NCBI GenBank assembly: GCA_006538405.1
Contig: BJKQ01000007.1
Location: 2,418,001 to 2,482,000, forward strand
DNA from: Hansfordia pulvinata
Taxonomy: Eukaryota > Ascomycota > Sordariomycetes > Xylariales
Direction: 5' to 3'
DNA length: 64,000 bases
Below, one piece after another: positions 1 through 10,031 of this stretch. The position numbers and the translations under genes were made by a program. The stretch's first letter is position 1. The number at the start of each line of letters is the position of its first letter. The notes under the pieces are model-generated. The model was given only the letters and a program-made list of their open reading frames with translations. It ran no database searches and was not told the DNA's origin.

Positions 1-551
1 GAAAGGAAAGGAAGAGGAAAAAAGAAGGGAAAGGAGACCAAGAGCCAGGCAGCGTCAGAAGCCAAAGCCAAGGACCGCGCCCTCGGACGTCCCGTCGACC
101 CCGTGCTCGCCGCTTCCACGACGTGCCTGTGTTCCAACATCATTCACCCAGATGATCTATCGCCTTAACAAAGAAGAGGGCAAGATTAGAACTCCCAGAG
201 ACTTACCGAGAGAGACCGACGTAAATCGACAATAAACTTGACACCTCCCCGCCACGACTCTCCTCGACTCTTCTCCTCGACATCCAGCCGTCTCGTCGCC
301 GTTCCCCAGCGACAAGACACCAAAGTGAAGTCTCTCTGCTGCGAGCTATCTGCAACCCTCCCAGTTTACCCACCTGCTGTTGGAGATTCCACATTCGCTA
401 CCCCCCTCCGGCGCAAATACCGCGCCATAATTAATGTAGGTCCGCACCGACGGGCGTTTTCTGCCGTGACCCAGGCCTGCATGGCATAGACTCTGACGCC
501 CTTCTCTGCTAGACTCTCGACCCGTTCGTTCCCAGACCAACGTCGATCAAA
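1..551. promoter_or_regulatory. Upstream region and probable 5' leader of the first gene
   Basis: No coding segment is seen here. The first 50 bases are almost pure purine. From about 240 to 550 the plus strand is pyrimidine-rich with many TCTC and CGAC steps, as is usual for fungal 5' untranslated leaders. The start codon at 552 sits in the context AAAATGG. No convincing TATA box was found. Confidence 0.5.
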
Positions 552-2821
552 ATGGCTGGCCCAGGCGGTGGTCCTCCTCGACGCAGTCACACCAAGTCCC
601 GCAAGGGCTGCGACAACTGCAAGAAGCGTCACATTCGCTGTGACGAGAACTTCCCGCAATGGTCAGTCTGGCTTCTCGCGCCTCGTCCCTACGTAGCCAT
701 GCTAACACGCTACCAGCCGCAACTGCACCAAGCACAAGGTCCGATGTTCTTACCAGGACGCTCCGGACGAGGGCAGCGCGCGGGGCTCTGCCAGTCCCCC
801 GTTGCCCGATCTCATGTGGACCCGGGAGATCGCCGACGCCATTGAGAAATGGAAACAGTTCGGCGCGTTTCCGTTCCCAAGTCTCAACCTCTACCCGGCT
901 CCCATTCCGGCAAACTACTCGGGGACCGAGCTGAGACTGATCTATCATCTCGGCGAGATCTGCAACAAGATGTGCTCGTTTGACGGTACCAAGTTCACTC
1001 TCTGGACCAAGCACATCCCTACGTATGTTTCTTCACAATCCCAGTCGCGCACTATCGAGACTGTCGAGCTGACATTCCCTGTCAGGATGTTGCAAATCGG
1101 CGCCTGCGAGCCGTACGTCATGCACGCCCTGCTGGCTTTCTCTGCCATGCACGTTGCGTACCAGACAGATTGCCCCCGCACGGGCAATCTGGCCTATGAG
1201 CATCGTGGCAAAGCCATCGCTGGTCTTGGCGAGGCTTTGAAACATTTCAGCTCGCAGAACTCGGACGGTGCCCTCGCCACATCCCTCCTCCTCTCGTGGC
1301 AGGCTACCGACTGGTTAGTGGACAAACCTCGACACTGTGATAGACAAATAAGCTGACGGTGAGGCGAATAGGCGTGACTGGTCCAACTACATGCACGGGA
1401 CCACTTCGGTATGTCTCTGCCCATCTTAATAATAGGTTGAAGCCCCACTTACTGACTCAACTCCAGGTCATCGGTTTCATGGACGAATGGAAGGCGACTT
1501 CGATTTTCAAAGACTTGATCGCGGAGAGCGAGAAGTTTCCAGTCCACCCGCCTGCGCCGCGGCCGGAGCAATCGGCGGCGCCTCAGCCGGCTGACATGGA
1601 GGCTTTCCAGCGTCTCATTGTCCAGCTCGGCAAGGTCGAGACCTACCTGAAGCAGAATAAGGAGGACACCAAGCTGACCACGCAGCTGTCCACCTTCCTC
1701 AAGGGCTGCCGTAAGGTTAGCTCCATCAAGAACGTCAGCGATCAGTTCGACCGTCTGCAGCCGCTCCGCGCTTGGCTCTTCTGGATTCCGGTTCGTCTGC
1801 TCCAGGACATGGGGACTTCGCCCAACGCTCTGGTCACCATCGCGCACTTCTACACTGCCGCGATGCTCATGGAGCGCCTCTTTCCTGAGATTGGAGCCGC
1901 CTTCTTTGGAACCCTGTCGATCCAGCCCGTGCATGACATTAACATGCACTTGCTTAACCTTCGGTCTGGGGTTGTCCAGGGAGGCGTGGAGATCCCTCTG
2001 CAACTGATGGACTTCCCGCTCGCGACCATGAACGAGTACCGCGAGCGCATGGGATGGGACATGCCATACTCGAGTCCGGCCAACGCGAACATTCCGAGCC
2101 CAACTTTCGCTTACACCTCGTTCAACTATCACCTGGGGCCCACTGCTCAACAAGCAACTCCGTCGCCGACTCAGTCGTACATCACTCACTACGACACCCC
2201 GGAGTTCAACCTGAGCACCGACAACCTTTCCCTGCACCCCTCGGAGCCGAACGACTACAGCGTCATCAGCCCGCAGGCGCTCTCCTCTCCGTTTGCGAAT
2301 CAGCCGGGCTTTCTCAGCATCCCTTCCCCACGCCTCGGGGCGGTGCCCACACCCCCAGCCCGGCGTCATCGACATTTGGAGGGGAGGGCTCCATTGCCTA
2401 CAGTGACCAGGACGAATTTGGACAATTTACTCCGAGCATGCCCTCTTTCTATCCTTCCGACAACATGGCGGAAAACTGGAACTTCGGTCTCGCCGGTCAC
2501 GGGTTCGTCTCTCAAGTCTGGGTCTAGCCACCCACACGTGCAACAGGAATTGACTCGGCCACCAGGACAACCACGCCTCAGAATGGACCTTCTGACGGCC
2601 ACCAACTGGTGCATTCACCCTATGAGGCCTATAGCCGGGCGCCCTCGCCATTTCTCGCTCCGGGCCACTTCCCGTACACCGGGTCCACCACGCCATTGTC
2701 CTCGTCGGCGCCTTCGCCCAACTTCATGCCGGTCCATCCGGGACGCACAGGTTTCCATCAGCGCAGCCATTCATCAGTTTCTTCGATTCCCTTCATCACC
2801 GCGGAAGACTACCAGCAATGA
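552..2821 (+). CDS. Zn2Cys6 (C6 fungal-type) transcription factor, Upc2-like layout, with one frame break
   Basis: A fungal binuclear zinc-cluster regulator, expected to bind DNA in the nucleus. Proposed exons are 552-661, 717-1022, 1086-1313, 1372-1408, 1467-2495 and 2547-2821, with GT-AG introns. Joining exons 1 and 2 across a 55-base intron gives the complete cluster C-X2-C-X6-C-X5-C-X2-C at about residues 18-45, preceded by a basic RRSHTKSRKG stretch. The middle (about residues 60-330) has the helical fungal-specific factor region, and the tail is rich in Ser, Pro and Thr. Reading changes from frame 0 to frame 2 near 2326-2329, at a C4 run. One extra C there would restore a smooth S-P-T-P-R-G-G reading. 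A 68-base intron at 2291-2358 (donor GTTTGC) would also fit. The last intron (2496-2546) is inferred only to bypass an in-frame TAG at 2525. The family call is firm. The target genes are unknown, and the resemblance to sterol-uptake regulators rests on the N-terminal motif only. Confidence 0.8.
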
Positions 2822-4746
2822 GTCTCCCCGTCGCCTTTTGGTTTTTTCCTTTTGGCAAATTACATGTCACTATCGACACAATGATACCCAACGTCCTTTA
2901 TGTTCAGCGTTTCCTTGCCGCCTTCAATAGCGAGGTCCTTCCTTTACGACATGATCCTCACGACATGATCATTCACGACTCATAGACATTCCTTACATGG
3001 ACGATACAACATAGACCGACCTTTGACGCTCCTTACGAATTGTACGACGATACCCCGACCGACAAGGTCATTTTTTTTTTTTGCGAGTGGCCGGAGAGGC
3101 ATACTTGAGATGGGCGGCCTGAATTTCTCTAATTGGTTAATTGTGGAGTTTTGAGGGGGTTTTCCTCGGCCCTTCATCGCAGTCCCAAAAAGCTTGCGAT
3201 TGGTTATGCGAGCGGCGGCGGACTGCTTTAATGCGTGTTGATTGTTTTCTTGTTTTTGAATCTGGCGCTCCACTTTGTTTGTTATCATATTCCGGTTGAG
3301 GAGTTCTCTGGCGTCAAGGCACATCGGGCTGGATTTTAATGTTTTTGGCGACTCGCCGTTTGCCTCAATTGAGTCGCATCGCATCGCTCAGTGGCGGCGG
3401 TTTGAGCCAGGAGTTGGAATACGTCAGAGGTGGTAATCTTTGGTTGCCCAGGTTGTGTCGGCTGCTCCAATGCCAGAGAATCCACAATAATACACACGGA
3501 AATGCAACCTCCAGCAAGCTTTTTGCATACCCAGTTCATGTCGGCGCGCCGAGTACAAAAACGTCACGAATGCCTGGTCAACTTGAGATTTGTGTGAAAT
3601 GAGCAACAGTAAGGTGTGATTCGCGGGATGGCCGCTGTACACGAGACACCCATGCTCCGCGAGCAGTGCCATGGAGCTCGACCCGAGCGGCGGCCTTCCA
3701 TGACGTGCAACACTTGGTGATCAAGGGTACGTCATTTTACCTGCATTCTACCGCTTAGCCAGGGACAGCAAGCATATAGCCGGGTGGGCTTATTTTGCCA
3801 GTCCGAACACACGTTGATCCGGGGTAGGCTAGTAGGCTACCATCTGGGGCCAGTCGCGCGGAGGGCCGAAATGACGGCGAGGCTCTGCCGGCCAATGAGT
3901 GGTCGGAACACGGCCCTCTAGCAGAGGCCAGGGATGAGTGTATACGAGGTTCTCGGAGCTAAATATAGCCAGCCCGGAAGCGCCCCCTTTTTCAGGGCGA
4001 ACGCCCCCGGGCGGTTCGTCGTCGACGACTGCGGCACAGCAGGACAGGGCCCGTTTGGGGGCCCCTTCGCCGTGTCTTCCCCGGCGGCGCAGACGTGCGA
4101 GAACAGCTTAGGGTAGCGTGTCCCACCTCGTAGGGGGGCTGGTAACACGGGCTTCCGCGTCCGCACCGGTCCGCTGGGCGCGCGTGGGTGGGCGGGTTAA
4201 TGGTTATGGGGGGGGGAGGCCATCTCTCTTGCCGAACGCGACAGCTTCCCGGCCGTCTCGCTGGCTCTTGGCTCGCAGGATGTCCCGACTTTGACTCGAG
4301 GGTTCGGGGCAGGGGGGCGGGAAGGGGGGCGGGTCATCACAGAAAGAGAGAGAGAGAAAAGCTTGTGAGGCCGCCCGAAATCCTACACTCTCCTCCCGTA
4401 TGCATACTGCCAGCCACCTCTTGCCGCCTGCTTGTCACTCCCTCCAAGCCCCCCCCCTTGTTGCCTCGCAGCCCCGAAAGAGACGATAGCAGCGTGCCAT
4501 GTTGCGCTGTGCGACGTGAGAGAGGGCGCCTCACCCGAGGAAAAGGGGGGGAGGGGGGAGGGCTGCTTTTCAGCCCCCCTGCCTGGCGCCGGCGCAACGA
4601 CTCTGCTTCTGGAAGCGGGCCGGCCGTGCTTGCATGACAAAGGTCTGACAAAGAATACGTAAAATTTAAATAGAGAGAGAGAGAGAGAACCAATACGCGC
4701 GCGCACGCCTACCGCAACCGCAAGTTCAGCTCCGACGCGGTATGAC

Positions 4747-4811
<65 letters not shown>
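4747..4811. repeat. (CT)n microsatellite
   Basis: About 60 bases of almost uninterrupted CT dinucleotides. It is the longest dinucleotide repeat in the window. A shorter AG tract lies at 4673-4688 with the opposite purine/pyrimidine sense, so the two could pair in a single strand. Confidence 0.95.
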
Positions 4812-4813
<2 letters not shown>

Positions 4814-5139
4814 CTCTCTTGTCTCTCTCGTCTTTCTACCTACCTCGTTCCTACGAAGGTACTTGGTGTATGTACATCTCTCACGCAGAAGGTAGGCCTG
4901 GGGCGCCACGGCCCCCATATCGGTCCCGAGACGGGGTTTTTCTGGTTTGTACGCGCCCATGAGCCTGACCCCTCCCCCCGTGCATCTCCACTGTAGACCG
5001 ACGGTGGTGGGTTGGCTACGGCCATCATGCGCTGTTGTTCTATAAGCTAGGCTGGGATCGCGACCAAAGAAAATGGATCTCAAGTATCCCGACTCGTTGC
5101 CTGCCGGATAGAGTCTCTGGGCTCTGTGCATGCCCTGAT

Positions 5140-5170
5140 AGCTGCTGCTGCTGCTGTTGCTGCTGCTGCT
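5140..5170. repeat. (CTG/TGC)n trinucleotide repeat
   Basis: About ten CTG/TGC units with slight interruptions in a non-coding spacer. It would read as polyglutamine on the minus strand, but no supporting gene surrounds it. Confidence 0.85.
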
Positions 5171-5668
5171 TATTGCTGTTGAAGTGGCGGTGGATCTCCG
5201 GCAACCCGGGAAAAACTCTGATCATCCCTCGCAATACGAGAAAGAATAAAAAAGGGGGGCGGGGGGCTCGCAGCAGGCACAACAGTGCCCCCTCCCTTTC
5301 CCCCCCTTTTCCCACCTAAGTGGGTATAGTCGAAGGGGTGAGAGGGGTGGACTTGGTTGGCTGTCCCTGCGCAGACACGACAATGAGGTCTGGTAGAGGA
5401 GGGGGGAATAAAGACAAAAAGGACAGTTGAAAGTGAATTATCATCGCCAACCCGGCTTCGCGGGTAGTGCCAGCACAGAGCAGCCCCAAGAAGCCCGAGC
5501 CCCACAGAGCAGCCCAACAAGCGCAAGCTCCCCTCCCCTGGTGTTCGCTTCTACAGACCGTATCTGACTATGTCAGCCCAATTGTCACGCAGACCGACCA
5601 AGCACCGGCGGGGACCTGGTACTAACGGGAATAGACGGCGTGAGAGAGAGAAGTACGAATTATCTTCT

Positions 5669-5685
5669 CCCCCCCCCCCCCCCCC
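5669..5685. repeat. Poly-C run
   Basis: An uninterrupted run of about 17 C followed by an ACACC step. It lies in the 3' flank of the secreted-protein gene. Confidence 0.9.
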
Positions 5686-5987
5686 ACACCATACGCTGGA
5701 AGAGAGAGAAAGTAGCCTGAGACAATGTGCATATGTATACCGTAATGTACGTGTGTAATGCAATAGCTAAGAGATATATATGTTCACTAAGATAAACCCC
5801 ACCCCCCAAAGACTCCAACCCGTGAGCTTGGAGGCAGGCGTGTGTGTGTGTTGGTTGAGTTGAGTCTTGGCCATTTCCGCTTCCCTCACGGCCGAGATAC
5901 CACCTTGCTTTCAACGCAGAGTAAACGGTTGGAACGCGGTATTTTTTCCACGGCCGTAGTAGCCAGCCCTCTCCTCTTCCACCCCCC

Positions 5988-6733
5988 TTAAGGCCGGTTG
6001 CGGGTGCTGCGGTGCCTGCGGGCGCCGGAGCTGCGGCGGTAGTCGGAGGAGCCGGTGCTGACCCAGCGGGCGGCCTTGCCGGACCAGTCGAACTCGCGGT
6101 CGAGGGCGGACAGGGCGACGCCCGTGTAGAACGCGCGCCCGCGGTCGCCGTAGCTGCCAATGTCGCGCCGGACGTTGTCCGCGCTGCGCGCCGCGCCCGT
6201 CGTCTCGAGGATCCTGCCCAGCGAGTCGTCGAAGGCGGACCACGCGCTCTTCCTGTCCGGCCGGGCCTCCACGGTGCTCTGTTTCCCAGGGGGGTCAGCT
6301 TTTTTTCTTCCTTCAGTGCATTCTTCCTCTTCTTCTTCAGGAGAAAGTCCCGTGTTTTCGAGGCGCGGTTTGATATCATGAGCCACTTGGAGTTGTTGTG
6401 GTCATATGTTGGAAGTACAAAGAAATACGGTACGGTACGGGAAAGTGTGTGTGAGGGAGAGAGAGAGAAGGGGCGGTTTCTTTCCGCCAAAAAAAAAAAG
6501 AGGGTAAAACTCACTCGCGCATCCACCTCGCTCCCCGAAGGGTCGGAGCCGTCGTGCCCCGCCATCGACCTCTTCTCGTTGAAGTCGTTGTCCGAGTCGC
6601 CGGGCTTGAGGCCCGCCTTCTTGACCTCTTCCGCGAACAGCTCCTCGATGGACTCGCCGTCCCCGCCCAGGAAAGTGGGCAAGGCGAACGTGGACCCCGC
6701 GAGCGCGAGGGCGAGGAAGGAGAAGAAACGCAT
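5988..6733 (-). CDS. Small secreted cysteine-free protein, function unknown
   Basis: Two exons on the minus strand, 6515-6733 and 5988-6278, joined in phase 0 across an intron with donor GTGAGT and acceptor CAG. The product is 169 residues. Residues 1-18 are a clear signal peptide: Met-Arg, then a Phe/Leu/Ala-rich core, then Ser-Thr-Phe-Ala before Leu-Pro. The mature part has an acidic N-terminal segment (about 20-50), a Lys-Arg pair near residue 54 that could be a Kex2-type processing site, and an Arg/Ser/Gly-rich C-terminus. I see no cysteine in the whole protein, which is unusual for a fungal apoplastic protein. I do not recognise a family. A cytoplasm-directed effector or a propeptide-type secreted protein are possible, but the sequence decides neither. 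The start is the first Met, and the signal peptide supports it. Confidence 0.7.
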
Positions 6734-8762
6734 CTTGTTTTCTTTTTTTTTGTGTGTGTGTGTGCGTGTCTCTTGTTCTGGCTTCCAGGGGTATCCTGCT
6801 CAGGGGGATTTTGAGCTAGATAGGTAAGCGGTGCGCTTCTATCTCGAGGAAGACTTGAGCCTGGAAAGGGGTGGCAGTCTGAGAGTCTTGAGCAAGACTT
6901 GTGCTCCCTGTACTGATCCTGCAAACAAGGCCAAATATGAGGAGCGGTTTGTCTTCTCAAACCATGACAACCCTCTACTTGATTGAGCATCAGGGGGGTG
7001 CTTTATAATCGAGAGCACTTTGCCCATGGCCGTATGTTCAGTCCAACCCCCCCTCCTCCACCTCTTCTCCCGCCACAACTCGTCATTCGGCTCTTCGATC
7101 TGGAGCCACATCAGAGGCAAAAGACATCACAGAGGCGATCGTGGGGGACGGACCTCGCCGCCGGGGGCTGCGCGTGTCGAGCCCTGCGTGATGAGTGTGA
7201 TATCATACGTACAGTACCCACGCAGAACCACGACATGGGCACGGGCATCAAGCCTTCGATAGGGCGCGGCTGCCTGCGAGGAAGGTGTTTATTTCGCCAC
7301 TGTTACGTTACCCGCCCCCTCGGGGTAGATACTCGAGTTGGGACTCCGGTAGAGAAGAGTCCGTTCCGCGTCTTTGTCGGCCCGTGCCGATCAACGCAGC
7401 CGACTGCCCATCCGAGCGGGCCATAGCCACACACAAACACACACGCACACACACAAACGTGGACGGCAAGGATTCGGACAAAGCTGGGTCCCGGAGGCGG
7501 GCGGCCACCCTGGATCCTTCCGGATCGCGAGCGCGGTGGGGGGGGGGGGGGGGGGGGGGGGGCATCTGGAGACTTAGCTAAGAGCTTAACTTATCTTTCT
7601 ACGGGCGGTCGGCACGGCAAGGCAGGCGGACACGAGTATAGCAAGTCGAGCAGCGCGAGCCGATGCAATGTCAATGCGTCCTCGCCACCGACGGGGATCC
7701 CCAGTTCCAGAGTGGGCCCCTTTTCCCGAGGCAGCAGTCGTCTGCGTGCAAGACGAGGCGATGCGAGGTGAGATTCAGGGCCCGGGAGAGAGAGAGAGAG
7801 AGAAATGGCGACCCCGGAGTTCCAGAAAGAATCCTTCAGGAACTTGGCCAAAACCAAGTTGCGAGGCCCCGGGAAGAGACTTGGAACCGGTTTCTCGGCC
7901 GCGAAATGCCCCCGCGCGCGCGCGAGAGAGAGAGAGCCGAGCCGAGCTAGGAAAGCGGTCCCCGACTCCCTCGGAACTATATGCGAAGGGGCCGCGCGGA
8001 TGAAGCGACGGACCATTTGAACTTGGTGGTGGTTCAGGGAGGGGCGGCCGCTTACGAAGATCCCGCGGGCCGGAGGACAGTGACTAACTACTGTGTATGG
8101 AGTCGCCCCCTGTCTTATCCCAGCAGGTCGTCTCGAGCCACCACGGTTCCGCCCTGGATCTCTTGTCAACGCCCGAGTGCCACTGGCGGAGAAAGGCTTG
8201 GCCAGGCTTCCAGCATTTCCAGGGTCCGCGTGCGCGAGTGTGGGTGGGTGTCCCCTTCACTCAATCATGGAGTCGCTTTCTTCGAGACTGAGAGACCGGC
8301 TGAGAGGTAGGCAGGTGTAGATGATGAGCGTTGAGAATGAGACAAGCCAGCGGAGTTGGCTCAAGATGTAACGAAGACGCGAGTAGCACATCTGGCAACC
8401 GGGCAACAGGAAACATTAGAGGCAATATTCTAGTTGTGAAAAAGAAACGAGCAACTTGGCTGTTTCTGCTGCGTAACAATCTGAACAAGAACGGCAGAAA
8501 AGCACGAGGGCCGTCCCTCACAGGCTTACTACAATACTCAGGCGGAACAGACACCCGTGTAAACAGACGCAAGTTAACCAGACCTACTCAGGCCCAACCT
8601 CTGTCATACCTGGTGCAAAACCCAACTCGACGAAAAACGGGACATTAGGCGAACCTGATTGGATCTGTGGCGCGCGTGACAACGCGACAACGCACCGGGA
8701 GAGCAAAGGAAAAACAGTGCAGCGAAGAGAGGCCGGCTTGCCGGGCCTTCCGGCCCGCCGGC
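6734..8762. other. Gene-free spacer with AC, GA and long poly-G repeats
   Basis: The upstream side of the secreted-protein gene and about 2 kb beyond. Frames are short and unsupported. It holds a GT/AC tract near 6750-6770, an AC tract near 7433-7458, a run of more than 20 G at about 7538-7562, and GA tracts near 7787-7804 and 7925-7938. Confidence 0.6.
7538..7562. repeat. Poly-G run of more than 20 bases
   Basis: A long uninterrupted G tract in the spacer. Runs of this length are prone to length error in sequencing, so the true length is uncertain. Confidence 0.9.
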
Positions 8763-9422
8763 ATGGCCGACAACACGGACATGATGATGATGCTGTGGTT
8801 CTGGAACATCAAGGTCCACACCTCGTACGCCGTCGGCGGCCAGTTCCACGACGATGGGCCCCGCCGACGAAAGCCTCGGCCGGCGCCGCCGCCGCCAATG
8901 GCAGCTCGGCAGCGGCGGAGGGATGGACGGCGTGTTCCGGGCCCGCCTGGTCGGCTACGCCTTCCAGTCGCCCTTCCTGATCCAGTTCATCCTCGGCCTC
9001 GCCGCCCTGTGCAGTACCACCACAGCCAGCAACAGCAACAGTAGCAGCAGACAGACAGCGTCAACTCCGACGGCGACCCCAATGCCAAGAAGAAAAAGAA
9101 GAAAGGAACCGAGGCGGCGGCCCCCGTCTTCTACGCCTACCAGGCCCGCGCCTTCGCCGGCTACCGCCGCGCCATCAGCCACATGAACCCCTCTGACTGC
9201 CCCGCCCTCATGGCCGCCTCGCTGCTGATGCCCGCGCTCAGCAGCGAGATGCTGCGAGGGGAAACTAACGACGACGACGACGACAACGACGACGACGACA
9301 TCTTCACCACCAGAGCCGGAGGACCGCCGTCACCGCTGCCAGGGACAGGACACGTGAGGGCCTGGGTCATGGCGGCCGAGGGCTCCCTGTTCGAGCAGCT
9401 GCGCATCCTGGACCCGGAGTGA
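8763..9422 (+). pseudogene. Frame-broken fungal-specific transcription-factor-like gene
   Basis: Pieces in three frames read as one protein of the fungal-specific factor domain type. The order is a start at 8763 followed by a Trp/His-rich helix, an Ala/Gly linker, a segment resembling the family motif (GYAFQSPFLIQFILGLAAL), a Lys-rich linker, a segment FYAYQARAFAGYRRAISHMN, a helix with LMAASLL, an Asp-rich tract coded by GAC repeats, and a tail ending at 9422. The frame moves 0 to 2 near 8856-8862 (C4 run), 2 to 1 near 8918-8923 (G run) and 1 to 0 between 9045 and 9075. Every change equals one missing base. Just upstream, a stretch CSEERPAC in the same frame recalls half of a Zn2Cys6 cluster, but the first cysteine pair is absent. 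It is either a decayed gene or a gene broken by base-call errors. The domain family is an inference from pattern. Confidence 0.5.
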
Positions 9423-10031
9423 CCCCTCGCCGGCAAGGACACCCTCCTCGGTCCCGAGAGGGTGTACACGTAGGGTCTTTATTTACTTTTTTCCTTCTTC
9501 TTCTTCTTCTTCTTCTTAGTGTTAGCGTACTCGTTGGTCTTTTTCCCGCTCTCTTCCTCGGGTTTCCGGGGAAGCGCAATGTGGCATTCTGCTCCGTCGC
9601 GAAGACCGACTAAAGAGATTCTCCGGACTGGACGGTTGCTGTTCTTTGAATCTCTCCGTCGTCTGCAGTGCCCCTTCAAGTCAGTGCATCTCGAAGGGAC
9701 GTTTCTGCTCACCAAATCAAAACAAGCTTGTGCCTCCGTTCCGCGCCCGCTGTAGCCAGCTGTGCACATGGACCACACCGTAGAGGTCACCCAGTCGATT
9801 ATTCTGTGACTCACACATACCAATAGGTGATAATAAGGGTATCGACGTATCAGTACAACACGCTGCGTGGCGCCAAAATGCTTGGTCATAATCGGATAGG
9901 AAGGTCCTCAGCAAGTTCCAGTGTATCAGTGATGCTCGTCAAATCGACAACCAACAAGGTCGCCCCTGATCAACCCGCGTCGAGCGGCCATTCTACCGTG
10001 GTCTGCCGTCCATCATGGCTGTGGCGTTCGT
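9423..10031. other. Convergent spacer with a CTT repeat
   Basis: About 600 bases between the broken factor gene and the 3' end of the minus-strand Shg1 gene. A (CTT)n run lies at about 9496-9519. No other structure is seen. Confidence 0.6.

Larger units (their letters stand above)
2822..5987. other. Gene-free spacer, simple-sequence rich
   Basis: About 3.2 kb between the zinc-cluster gene and the secreted-protein gene on the opposite strand. The two genes converge, so this holds their 3' ends. Open frames are short and lack codon bias or recognisable motifs. The content is dominated by simple repeats: T and G runs, GA and CT tracts, a CTG/TGC run and a long C run near 5670. Confidence 0.6.
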
